Shown piece after piece: positions 52,001 through 58,380 of a stretch of 64,000 nucleotides of DNA. The notes under the pieces were generated by a model. That model saw nothing but the letters and a program-made list of their open reading frames with translations. It was not told the DNA's origin and did no database searches. The first letter of the stretch is position 1, and each line of letters starts with the position of its first letter. The position numbers were made by a program, and so were the translations under genes. This DNA comes from Acholoe squamosa (Eukaryota > Annelida > Polychaeta > Phyllodocida > Polynoidae). The stretch is taken from assembly GCA_949317995.1 (NCBI GenBank), contig OX439037.1, forward strand, positions 19,208,324 to 19,272,323. Reading direction: 5' to 3'.

Positions 52001-54091
52001 TATTATACACAAACATAACCGCGAGAAGCTTCTTTTTTCGCCGTGTGCGCTGACGCTGTCCGCTGCCAGGCGAGGAGGTGTATGTACCTGTGTACACACA
52101 CTGTCATGGCTGGCTTCGAGTCCCGGGAAGGAGGAATAATTTTTGTTTTCAACTTGAATTTATTGGTATAATATTGATTATTTATTGGTTCCGTGGTATA
52201 AAATAAGTAGTCAATGGATAACTCATGACTCGTGGGGGTTATCGACGATAATAAGACTTGGCCTACGGCCTCGTCTTATTATCCGTCGATAACCCCCACT
52301 GATCATGAGTTATCCATTGGTTACTTGTTCAATAATTGAAAAGAATCTAACTTGTGCTATTGTGTTGTGTTGATCAGCAACAGACAAGTATTACAACACT
52401 GGTACATACTGGAAATTCTGGTTATAATTTGAGCACATTTATGTTGGGGAGAGAAGTCTCCATTGCGTAACTGATAAGATAGATGCCATTTATTGGGGAA
52501 ACTCATTTAACCTAAATCATCAAGGACACCTACCATGAGACCAGTGGGTGAGAATCCAACTGCCAGATATTTCTCATCATCAGTAAGTACTCCTGTGGCA
52601 CCAAACTTAACATAGTCTCCATCCAATTTCCATCCAACCATCGCTGAGCAGTCTTCATCAGCACAGCCAGCAGGAACCCGGAAGCAGTAGGGGAAGGTTG
52701 CCTAATTTGGACCGGCTCCTAAATTGGACCACCCTTGTTTCCCCTAGTGGCAGTAATAGGAACTAGGTTCTAATGCTGCCATTTTTTAGTCAAGATCACT
52801 AAAGTTCCTAATAACTTCCAAAAATGTAATTTTTCTGTAATTTTATACACATTTTTCGTGGAAAATGGTTTTTGGACCTCTTGATCTTATTTGCGTCACC
52901 ACATACTTAAGCCCTCCTGGTTGCTAGGCAACATTTTTTTGTTCAAAATCCTTTAAAATTTTTAGATGTCATATTATACTTTTAGACTAAAATGAAATTT
53001 GATAAAAACCATTGTCAAGTTTTAGAAAACAAATTATCAATGAGAAAGATGAAAAGTTGCCTAAATTGGACCAGCTTGAGTTGCCTAAATTGGACCATAG
53101 TTGTAATATTGGATCCAATTTAGTTGCCTAAATTGGACCACCCGGTGGGGCCTATGCCCAGTTTTCTAAGTTGGATCAACGTGTAACCTTTTTCTTACTC
53201 CAATACAGAGCAAATTCACAGGATATTGATAGAAACACTAAGAGGACATCTGATATCATATATCCAAAGTTTCTTAGTTTTATATAATTTTCAATATAAT
53301 GAAAGTATAAGGAAATACAGAACAATAGTGCATATTGGTCCAAATTAGGATACTAACTGGTCCAATTTAGGCAACCAGGTGCCTAAATTGGACCATTAGG
53401 CTTTCATTTTTAATTGCACACCCTGACTAGAGAAATTCAAATTCCTAGATTTCTATGCTATGACCATAAAGCTATAAGGTACCATCACAAAATGTATACA
53501 TTTTACATTCAAATTCATAGAAATAATCACTGGACAGGAAAAAGTTCTTAGGGGGTCCAAATTAGGCAACTTTCCCCTACTTCTCATTATCACAAACACT
53601 CTGTTAAGAATTAACTCAATAAATTATATGCTGAATCGTCAGGAGATCAAATTGAATTGAATAGAGTATGAGATGCCAATGAACTATTTATTACCACATA
53701 TATGCTTATACAGGTTTTCTACTGATATATATCAAAACATGTAAATGGAAGGTCTTTGTTGTCCCGACTGCACAATTGAAATGAATGTGAAACAGAGAGA
53801 ATATTCTTTCATCAGGGAAATTTTTCAGATCTTCACCTGCATCTTTTCAATTGTCTTCCTTGTTTGAGGTCTATTAATAACGGCTCCATAGGCTGAAGCT
53901 GTAAAATTGACTAGTTTTTTGTTGACCATCTTGTGCACTCCATGATACTTTGGATTTCCTGGTGGATAGAGACATGTTGTTTAGTGAAAACATTATCTTG
54001 AATATTGTCTTCAGGCAGCTTTAGTTTCTACTTTACAGTACTAGTTCTACTAGAGCAGTCAATCAGCTGAATGTGTGCATAGTTCTAAAGA

Positions 54092-54169
<78 letters not shown>

Positions 54170-57088
54170 TGGACACACTGGCTATACTTTATATAGTTGT
54201 TTATTTATTCTGCAGTAGTACAGATGAAGTGTGGAATGATGTGGGATGATGAGTCGTAATTAATTACACCTAAATGCAACTTAAATACAGTATTCTTGAA
54301 TCTGAAGAATAGACTCATGTCAGAGACTACCATGATATTGCCAGGGCTCCACTACGCGGCACAGGGCGGCAGCGTCACAGGCGGCACAGGTTTTCTGCCT
54401 GCCAATGCAGGAACGCAGCGTTTCACGTGAATTTCGCAGCGAAATTGCCGCAACATTCAAGCATTGGCATGCAGAAAGGATACCCCAGTGCAAGGAAAAC
54501 TTGTGCCACCTGTGGCCTGCCGCCCCGTGCCGCCTATTGGAGCTTGGGCTTATGTGGAGTCCAATGGCAATGGGAGCCACTTTCATGTAACTGCATGGGT
54601 AGTAGGTTCACTATGTAACCAGTAAACGTAGTCATTAACAATGACTAAGGCGACAGAAACTATTTCCCTGGAGGATCAGATTTTAAACTGCAGGTGGAGG
54701 AAAATCAGAATACATACCTTCTGCTGTAATTTCACCCTTTGCTGCCAGCAGATAATACTTCATGTTAAGAAGGTCTGCAAGGAGGTCTTCATCTCCAGCC
54801 TGTGTCTTTGGGGTGGATGGTTTTAGAAGACTCTTAGTTTTGACATAAGAGAAGTGGCATGTGATCCTGCCATCAGCATACTCTCCAGACTTGATGTTAC
54901 CAAGCCCCAATGAAGGCTGGAATAGTACAATAGAAGGTTTGCCTATTCGGTATTTGATTTTTATCATTATGTGAGAGTATATTAACCACTTCACATTCTG
55001 AGGGGGAACTTTCTGGTTTACTTTTTACAACTGGGATTCATGATATGATGCATTGATAAAATAATGACATGAACAGACCATATCCCTGGCACAGTAAATG
55101 TTTACATCCGAGATTCTTCATATTGGTATGATCATACATTAGGCCAAAAAAATAAAGGTGTGTTTCCAGTTACATGCCTCAAACATCTAGGATCGGTAGG
55201 TCGGATTTTTTTTTTTTTGATTTTGTATAGAAATGTATCGGCAGACATGTTGGATTCTATGATATTACAGTAGAATTATGAAAAACACAAGAAATATGAA
55301 GCGCATGTAAAAGATATGAATGAATGTTATGAACTCTATACCAATAGATGGGGACTAGATAAGCTCCACGAAAAATTGATGAAAAAATATGAAAATTACT
55401 GGAAAAATCGTTAAAAATTGCCAAAAAATGTAAAAAAAATCACAAAATAAAATAAATAATTCCATGATCGGTCCTGTTTTGCTAGGGTCGGTCGGGTAAC
55501 TGGAAACAAACCTTTTTTAGGCCTTACTACATGTGCTATGCGAAGGGTTCACATCTTACCGGATCTAGGAACCGGTTCCCAGTGCCATAGTCTACGTTGG
55601 CGGCAGCCTTAATTATGATGGAATCTGATGAGTCACGTACGCAGTCCACTGTTGCAGCTGGGCTCTGTATATGAGAAGAAATAATATGAATTAGAATAGA
55701 TGATTTGTGAACTGCCCTATCTTACAAATTAGGTAGACGTAATTTTAAATCCTACTGCAGAATTGGGTATTAAATTGTCAGCACCAGATTACTTTCAATG
55801 TTTGAAACAATGTTGAAACAACATTGAATCAATATAGAAATACGATTTTTGAATCATCACTGATGGTTTAATAGATGTTGAATTTGATTTGTTTATATCG
55901 TGTCAACTTTCAAATTCTAACATATTTCAACTCTGAATCAACTGTTACTATGCAAACATTAAAAACGTTGATTCAATGTCGAATCAACGTCAGTATGCCA
56001 ACTGGGCAGCTGCATGCGTCCAGTTGACTACCCATCCTTTAGCTGTCAACTGTACACTTTTTCATACATTGACATTCACTTGGGAAAATACAAGATAAAC
56101 CATTGTCTTTACCATTGTTTCAGTAGCAGAGAATCCTATGGCCAGGTACTTCTCATTTGTATTGACAGAACCTGAGGCACTGAATTTCACATAGTCTCCG
56201 TTTGGCTGCCACCCAACCACCATCTGACAGTCTGCATCAGCACAGTTCTCAGGTCTACGGAAACAGTTAGTCTCATCCACACAGATACCCTATGATAAGA
56301 ATATAAACAGACAGATCTAAGTTCAGAGAGATTGAAAGATTTATATGAATCACAGAAATTTCAGGCTGATACAAGTATAGATAAAACCTAATCACAAGAA
56401 TTAAGACAGAAATAAAAACGTCATGCATCCTCACCTGGCGATAGTGAATCACGTCGGATTCAAACGGTATCCAGTACTGCTGTCTTTCTTTAGAGATTGC
56501 CACCCTGAGGTAAGATTTAACATGGAATAAGAGAGTATTCTTTTCATCTGGCCATTCCTTGATATTACGCTACATGGGTTGCCATAAACCCTGTATCATA
56601 TATATTATCTTAAGAACATTATCAATATATTCTTCATAGAACAAAGAGGAGGGGCATCTACACTACTCAACATAATACTCCCCTAGTATAGAATAATGGT
56701 TACTTCCAACGTCTGTGATATTTATAACAACCCCAACATACCAGAAGTTGATGTCAATGCCTGGCACCTTGTCCGTGGAGGGTGCAACCCATGTGAAGGT
56801 CAGCCTCGTCTTAGGTTTATCAGCATCAGTCTCCGTTAGCACTTGCTGATTTAGACACAAGCATCTCAGTTATCATAAACCCATTGTGACCCTGGTGTTA
56901 GCGCTGTAGGTGGATGCTGAGGTGAGGATATGGACAGGTGAGTGTCCAGTGTTAGACTTCATGTTCAGCCCCAGGGTAGCTGCCTTACAGGCCTCTTCCT
57001 GTAGGTGTCCTGTAGCAGGACGGCCATACGCAGTTTGCAGCACACAGACCACCACCACCCCCAGCACAGCAACCAGTGTGCTCCCCAT
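32685..57088 (-). CDS. Secreted Reeler plus four-DOMON protein (FRRS1/SDR2-like), disrupted
   Basis: Reeler and DOMON domains occur in ferric-chelate reductase 1 (SDR2) relatives; DOMON modules bind haem or sugars. Exons in transcript order: 57088-about 56881 (signal peptide, start of Reeler), 56845-56742, 56504-56435 (end of Reeler, [12 protein letters not shown]), then four DOMON units of four exons each: 56289-56113, 55664-55560, 54916-54718, 53958-53837; 53600-53580 plus 52689-52534 (split), 51199-51092, 50795-50609, 50167-about 50040; 35754-35590, 35359-35252, 34956-34761, 34456-34341; 34074-33898, 33718-33620, 33353-33167, 32752-32685. Each unit shows NCFR, DGDYVKF, IGFS, TVDC, NRFL and [10 protein letters not shown]. 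No cytochrome b561 segment was seen. Damage: a transposon in the fifth DOMON-type exon position (unit 2), a doubtful donor after 50040, a missing Reeler exon, and a 13 kb element in the intron between units 2 and 3. A possible tiny last exon ends near 31814. Confidence 0.8.
34341..35754 (-). other. DOMON unit 3 (four exons, intact)
   Basis: Exons of 165, 108, 196 and 116 nt, each with canonical acceptor and donor and phases 0-0-1-0 as in unit 1. Contains [37 protein letters not shown] and [16 protein letters not shown]. The first exon is 12 nt shorter than its sisters, having lost the middle Cys pair region. Confidence 0.85.
35900..36090. repeat. Palindromic repeat related to the 179-bp unit
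   Basis: Contains CATCCTGGGATCGCAACCCC and AGCGATCTTAG, the inverse of sequence in the 36481-36839 duplication, plus further GATC-rich arms near 36075. Probably a small palindromic transposon. Confidence 0.6.
36481..36839. repeat. 179-bp direct tandem duplication
   Basis: Two near-identical copies (36481-36659 and 36660-36839) start CCTGTGCCCAGTCAGTACTT and end GGATGTTTTGAATTAACCTC. Only a few substitutions separate them. Confidence 0.9.
36912..37626 (+). repeat. Left terminal inverted repeat of the 13 kb element
   Basis: Matches the inverse of 49522-49942. It is longer because an internal segment (about 37240-37560) repeats the TGCATGCCCATATATGGTCA and CATGTGACC motifs. It ends in a GGGGCCCTT-rich block, as the right one does. 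Confidence 0.85.
37619..37966 (-). CDS. TATA-headed alanine-rich small protein at the left end of the 13 kb element
   Basis: 115-codon frame starting [20 protein letters not shown], a basic N-terminus, followed by an Ala-rich middle coded by GCA/GCT triplets and ending [15 protein letters not shown]. The ATG is in a strong context (caccATGa) and follows a TATATAAG box by about 50 nt, so the gene is read inward to outward, ending inside the TIR. No family was recognised. A short basic protein followed by Ala-rich sequence would suit a DNA-binding or virion component, but that is a guess. Confidence 0.45.
   Translation of the reverse strand: MSKRPTKLQFLRKTKRSKDSAFFPTAQDATAAAFAYNPCGVAPAVPTAASAATAAEGAAASADEGATAAAPADVEHYHPHAREFHAGATTADGYTDHLIDFFFLGNIIINIITLF
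38014..38021 (-). promoter_or_regulatory. TATA box of the left-end gene
   Basis: TATATAAG on the minus strand, 48 nt before the ATG at 37966, with a pyrimidine-rich leader between (CACACTTTCTCTTCAACC). Confidence 0.55.
38059..38643. mobile_element. pogo/Tigger-like MITE, copy 1
   Basis: The inverted ends CAGTAAAATCTCTTTATAAC and GTTATAAAGAGATTTTACTG are flanked by TA on both sides (38057-38058, 38644-38645), as expected for Tc1/mariner-pogo elements. The interior is GC-rich with repeated CCCCACCCTTCCCGGCC and has no transposase. Confidence 0.85.
39060..39800. repeat. Repeated segments internal to the 13 kb element
   Basis: AAGTGTGGTTGGTCCCAGAG with its continuation occurs at about 39061 and 39415. 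TTTTGTATACAGACTTTGAA with its continuation occurs at about 39479 and 39709. A TIR-like stretch (TGCAAATGAGATAGTGACCT) lies at about 39332. A (GGTA)n run sits at 39546-39570. This looks like local duplication rather than coding sequence. Confidence 0.7.
39965..40500. repeat. Imperfect CAG/GTA trinucleotide expansion
   Basis: Over 500 bp of interrupted AGC and AGT triplets. Frames on both strands stay open and translate to Ala, Ser, Thr or Leu runs. On the minus strand the low end leaves the repeat as [17 protein letters not shown], so a protein like the Ala-rich one at 37619 may once have been coded here. Confidence 0.9.
40966..41181 (+). CDS. Coding-like fragment inside the 13 kb element
   Basis: 71-codon frame beginning [20 protein letters not shown], then [20 protein letters not shown]. 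The residue mix is protein-like and an ATG starts it. No family recognised. It is probably the first of several plus-strand pieces (next at 42518 onward) of one decayed gene or of several genes. Confidence 0.35.
   Translation: MLIDTVPFVHHSISNVNGKFYYDILLEYGEPLKRARHGKYAIFLNLSKKINYFHSYSAFLVLLSTIEICQN
41949..42145 (-). CDS. Coding-like terminal segment on the minus strand of the 13 kb element
   Basis: Open frame following a possible acceptor (GAGTACCAG) that codes [20 protein letters not shown] ... [16 protein letters not shown] and ends ...YLVQTH with a TGA. It reads as the C-terminal part of a protein, but no family is recognised and no upstream partner exon was identified. Confidence 0.3.
42329..42517. 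repeat. MITE family C copy inside the 13 kb element
   Basis: Ends GGCTACCCTTAAAATATG and TTTCTAAGGGTGGCC with internal GTCCAGAGGGTGGGA, the same design as 21773-22047. It overlaps the first codons of the open frame starting at 42433, so that ATG is probably not authentic. Confidence 0.75.
42518..43946 (+). pseudogene. Broken plus-strand coding block of the 13 kb element
   Basis: A series of protein-like open stretches in changing frames. 42518-42855 includes [20 protein letters not shown], 43172-43524 includes [20 protein letters not shown], and about 43635-43780 includes [20 protein letters not shown] last stretch ends ...PITTYDNIK with TGA at 43944-43946. Stops and frame changes between them imply decay or unrecognised introns. 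A capsid-type gene would be expected in a Polinton, but I cannot identify this one by motif. Its end overlaps the convergent minus-strand frame at 43928 by 19 bp, a compact virus-like arrangement. Confidence 0.4.
43928..44152 (-). CDS. Small minus-strand protein of the 13 kb element
   Basis: 74-codon frame beginning [20 protein letters not shown] and containing [19 protein letters not shown]. It is uninterrupted and its end overlaps the end of the convergent plus-strand block. The ATG follows a long A-run on the coding strand (T-run 44153-44175), so it may instead be the last exon of a longer gene. Family not recognised. Confidence 0.35.
   Translation of the reverse strand: MTCATVEDVTKWMVTMVMAMTDVSFDTSMHIQDGAGLTRLAGKVQPGAVAGVLWIVPVHNVLAELIYCCHLMLS
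44553..44560 (-). promoter_or_regulatory. TATA box, copy 1 of the duplicated promoter
   Basis: TATAAAAG on the minus strand, 35 nt before the ATG at 44518. Confidence 0.5.
44730..44737 (-). promoter_or_regulatory. TATA box, copy 2 of the duplicated promoter
   Basis: TATAAAAG on the minus strand, 36 nt before the ATG at 44694. Confidence 0.5.
45050..45256 (+). CDS. Coding-like fragment of the 13 kb element
   Basis: 68-codon frame starting [20 protein letters not shown] and containing [20 protein letters not shown]. The composition is protein-like and distinct from the AT-rich surroundings. No family recognised and no promoter seen. Confidence 0.3.
   Translation: MFVELIKYKFNLAIFSVLTETKLVNHNSCSTLTNGLYYVVFYQRSTLDETPLARFTLFYPTPSPLSSF
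45604..45674 (-). tRNA. tRNA-Cys(GCA) or tRNA-Cys-like sequence
   Basis: The minus strand reads GTAGCTCAGCGGTAGAGC (D arm), an anticodon loop CTGCAGG with GCA, and a perfect T arm CCGGGTTCGACTCCCGG. These A and B boxes and the GCA anticodon match animal tRNA-Cys. The acceptor stem has an end mismatch and wobble pairs, the anticodon stem one mismatch, and it abuts a repeat island. It may be a tRNA pseudogene or SINE head rather than a working gene. Confidence 0.55.
46176..47015 (+). CDS. Gag-like or accessory 279-residue protein of the nested island
   Basis: Longest uninterrupted frame in the window outside spliced genes. The N-terminus (about 1-75) is Gly/Arg- and Pro/Ala-rich, with ARGRGRGG and GYGRGRGG boxes that suggest RNA binding. 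Residues about 90-205 are highly charged, with a predicted coiled-coil character ([20 protein letters not shown]). The tail is Ser-rich and acidic ([12 protein letters not shown]). This order would suit a structural (Gag-like) protein, but no zinc knuckle or capsid motif is visible and no family was recognised. The ATG context (gccATGg) is strong. Codon use is GC-rich, unlike the host element. Confidence 0.55.
   Translation: MGPAGPELQVLTSLGRAKARGRGRGGIESTRAPPGYGRGRGGTTVEGTQVPSAGASPVTVQAPAPATATTPSAGPRVPVIGLIASTLSGLQDLDTFVDHRDVRTIEIQNDLMAEWQSFHRQKSIDYWRTMTEATFNLVYEIQKREEDKIKEQEIKRVEEAYKSCREKQREAEKLKEFHAAENSKYIHRYKEADLKFFLCFGKHLDDWDGSASSLVLPSGAEADAAVDSPSEGMGALSLLSDPSTEALKLLATSSSSSSAPTTNPEPAEKMDTEDEPEDL
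47016..47300 (+). other. Same-frame extension after the TAA of the 279-residue frame
   Basis: Directly after the stop at 47013-47015 the same frame stays open for 94 more codons ([20 protein letters not shown] ...). It contains [15 protein letters not shown] and ends FAGSK before a stop. Readthrough, a recent nonsense change or chance are all possible. No protease or reverse transcriptase motif is present. Confidence 0.4.
47615..47910 (+). repeat. LTR-like terminal segment of the nested island
   Basis: Begins TGTAGGGGCCGGCATC directly after a purine tract, contains GTGAATAAAGGCC as polyadenylation signal and ends near GTTGGTATC. No second copy exists in the window, so the LTR call rests on position and signals only. 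Confidence 0.5.
47911..48408 (-). pseudogene. TATA-headed coding gene near the right end of the 13 kb element, frameshifted and interrupted
   Basis: The first segment starts [20 protein letters not shown] and runs 60 codons to a stop at about 48223. A second frame overlapping it continues [19 protein letters not shown] ... [20 protein letters not shown] and [14 protein letters not shown] down to about 47911, where the GC-rich island cuts it. A TATAAAG box lies 38 nt before the ATG. One frameshift plus one insertion therefore break a formerly longer gene. Family not recognised; no polymerase or integrase motif is seen in the surviving part. Confidence 0.45.
48446..48452 (-). promoter_or_regulatory. 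TATA box of the right-end gene
   Basis: TATAAAG on the minus strand, 38 nt before the ATG at 48408. Confidence 0.45.
48534..49057. mobile_element. pogo/Tigger-like MITE, copy 2
   Basis: Ends CAGTAAAATTCCTTTACAAT and ATTGTAAAGGAATTTCACTG with TA on each side (48532-48533, 49058-49059). Related to the copy at 38059 (shared TTGGGACA(A/T)GCAAAA and GTATGGTGATGATT-type interior). Confidence 0.85.
49522..49942 (-). repeat. Right terminal inverted repeat of the 13 kb element
   Basis: Inverse of the left TIR from the terminal AGTAG through the CATTTGCATAATAGGCC and CCAATCAGAGGCCTCC motifs to the GGGGCCCC block. Confidence 0.85.
51394..51479. repeat. 21-bp tandem repeat, four units
   Basis: GGATAACAGCACGCCTTACAT repeated four times, the last unit diverging at its end. 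It lies in the intron between DOMON unit 2 exons a and b. Confidence 0.95.
51515..51592 (-). repeat. tRNA-derived SINE-like segment
   Basis: The minus strand reads GTGGCGCAGAGCATAGGGAG as an A-box-like head and CAGGTTCGATCCCTACCCTG as a B box and T-arm-like end. The anticodon region is not well formed, so it is a SINE head rather than a tRNA. Confidence 0.55.
51632..52085. repeat. 80-bp tandem repeats flanking the SINE-like head
   Basis: Units of CGCCGTGTGCGCTG(T/A)CGCTGTCC... CGAGGTGTATTATACAC... CATAACCGCGAGAA start at 51799, 51879, 51959 and 52039 with exact 80-bp spacing. A further diverged unit begins near 51636, before the tRNA-like segment. Confidence 0.9.
51714..51790 (+). repeat. 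tRNA-derived SINE-like segment, plus strand
   Basis: GGCGCGGTGGTCTAGCGGTT matches a tRNA A box, followed at tRNA-like spacing by a degenerate GGATCGCCCCCCGGTCCGGG B-box region. It is followed immediately by the 80-bp tandem repeats. Confidence 0.55.
52205..52326. repeat. 120-bp hairpin
   Basis: AAGTAGTCAATGGATAACTC, GTGGGGGTTATCGACG and ATAATAAGAC on the left pair with GTCTTATTATCCGTCGATAA, CCCCCAC and GAGTTATCCATTGGTTACTT on the right. Arms are about 55 nt with few mismatches and almost no loop. Confidence 0.85.
52690..53577. mobile_element. 888-bp TA-flanked DNA transposon inside a DOMON exon
   Basis: Left end GGGGAAGGTTGCCTAATTTG and right end the inverse (AAATTAGGCAACTTTCCCC), flanked by TA duplications at 52688-52689 and 53578-53579. 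The motif CCTAAATTGGACCA recurs several times inside in both orientations. No transposase frame. It is non-autonomous and resembles Tc1/mariner-type MITEs by its target duplication. It splits DOMON unit 2 exon a. Confidence 0.85.
54090..54170. repeat. (TA)n microsatellite
   Basis: About 38 AT dinucleotides in the intron between DOMON unit 1 exons c and d. Confidence 0.95.
54344..54545. repeat. Palindromic GC-rich MITE-like element
   Basis: GGCTCCACTACGCGGCACAG at the left pairs with the inverse of CCGTGCCGCCTATTGGAGC at the right, and GGCGGCACAGGTTTTCTGCC with the inverse of AAAACTTGTGCCACC. Open frames across it come from the palindrome. Confidence 0.7.
55790..56000. repeat. GTTGAATCAACGT-type palindromic repeat
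   Basis: Multiple GTTGAA/TTCAAC motifs in both orientations (AACGTTGATTCAATGTCGAA at the right, ATGTTGAAACAACATTGAAT at the left). This is a small palindromic repeat in an intron. Confidence 0.6.
56435..57088 (-). other. Signal peptide and Reeler region of the DOMON gene
   Basis: The first exon starts [19 protein letters not shown], a clear signal peptide, followed by an ACKAATLGL... [15 protein letters not shown] stretch resembling the Reeler N-terminus. The exons 56845-56742 and 56504-56435 supply the Reeler C-terminus ([11 protein letters not shown]... INFWVAISKE). The central Reeler portion is absent: only about 36 nt separate the last sensible exon 1 codon from the next acceptor, too short for a normal intron. 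Confidence 0.7.
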
Positions 57089-57521
57089 ACTGAAGGGGAA
57101 TAACTAATATAAAATCAGACTTAAAAAAGAGTGATATAGTACTAGATAAGAGATAGGCAATTAACAGGTTGTTGCATGGCCCACTTTTTTTAGAAACAAG
57201 TTTACTGATTTGGAATGACAAATAGTGAAAATGTGTTACAGATGGTTTGACCTGCAACCCTATGCATGTGCCTGTAATTCTGATTGGTTAAGGGTTATCT
57301 CTTTGAATATAAAAGGGGTCTATATGATAAATTCATTATTAATTATCGTTCCAGGATAGATTATCCAGTCATTTTGAATTTAGACCACTGACCATGGTCA
57401 ACTGTTTTGACAGCCTACCTTAAGTTTGTGATGACTCACAATACCTTATAGTCATGCGTTGAAGATCTAGGGATTGTGCAGGCTAAGTTGGTAAAGAGTG
57501 CCGAGACAGATAAGGAGCCAG

Positions 57522-57529
57522 CTTTTATA
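57522..57529 (-). promoter_or_regulatory. TATA box of the DOMON gene
   Basis: TATAAAAG on the minus strand, about 435 nt upstream of the start ATG. A candidate leader exon follows, with an ATAAG|GTATTG donor at about 57455. An acceptor CCCCTTCAG|T lies immediately before the ATG at 57088, so the 5' UTR is probably spliced. Confidence 0.55.
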
Positions 57530-58380
57530 CTATCTGAATGGAAACGCCATTTAGCAGACAGTGGGGGACAAGACTAGGCAAAGATTCCCCCATTGCTTTT
57601 TCTTTCTACCTTCCTTGAAATAACACAAGGTTGTTACCAAAGTGATAGCTAGCATTATTAAAACATCTACCCACCTATATCTCCAACATGTCATACTTTC
57701 AAAGCAATGTTGTCACTACTATTCCATACCTGCATCCCATGGTGTGGGCAATACACTAATGCCATTCCAATCGATAAGATTGACACTCAGGTTATCACCT
57801 ATGTCTGCTCTGATAAAGTACAGTCAATTTGTTCAAAAAATTAATATTGATCACCCTTAATCAACATTCACATTTCAACTGTCCACACCGACCTGATGTA
57901 CACATTTTGTCTTTGTAAATCAATCTTTGAAGATGCTTGACCAGATTTGGATTTCTGTATATATATTTGTATGAGATATGCCAATACAAGGGTAACATGC
58001 ACACGTACAATCCTCGGTCACTGGGTCATGCGAAACACTAGAATACATTTTAATTATATAATATAGATTTTTCTCTTGTAACAGGTGCTACCCTTTTTAC
58101 AAAACATATCAATCAATCATGAGATATCATCATTTTCTAATCCTGATGCTAAATGGTTAATGTTGGCTGTTACAAACTCGCTCCCACATGCGGTTAAACC
58201 CCATTTCGGTTTACACTTTGGGTATTTTTTATCAGGACATAGATAAGCCGCTCAAAAGATTTTGGGATGAGAAATAGCCTTAATGCCATGCAAAAAGGAA
58301 GCGGCTTTTGAACGAGGACAGATTGATAGTGCACCTTATAATACCAGCATAGGAAAGTAAAGTGGCCCAGGAGGGTCAAA

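Larger units (their letters stand above)
50040..53600 (-). other. DOMON unit 2 (first exon split by a transposon)
   Basis: Exon a is 53600-53580 plus 52689-52534. The 888-bp insertion between the pieces brings an in-frame TAG right after the codons for DNEK. Exons b (51199-51092) and c (50795-50609) are intact. Exon d starts at 50167 with [20 protein letters not shown], but no good GT donor follows where the sister exons have one; the frame runs to a stop near 49990. Confidence 0.8.
53837..56289 (-). other. DOMON unit 1 (four exons, intact)
   Basis: Exons of 177, 105, 199 and 122 nt. The first codes [14 protein letters not shown] and [11 protein letters not shown] sequence and ends with GFSATETM. 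The second codes SPAATVDC... NRFLDP, the third PSLGLGN... [13 protein letters not shown], the fourth [16 protein letters not shown]. All splice sites are canonical. This unit is the internal standard for the other three. Confidence 0.85.

Noticed and set aside
51374..52097. Several frames of 70-100 codons
   Set aside because: They arise from the 21-bp and 80-bp tandem repeats, whose unit lengths keep frames open.
52690..53577. The exon insertion as a spliceable intron (introner)
   Set aside because: A GT can be found near the 5' edge, but no AG acceptor exists at the 3' edge before the exon resumes.
54320..54618. Frames of 60-88 codons on both strands
   Set aside because: They cover the GC-rich palindromic MITE at 54344-54545.
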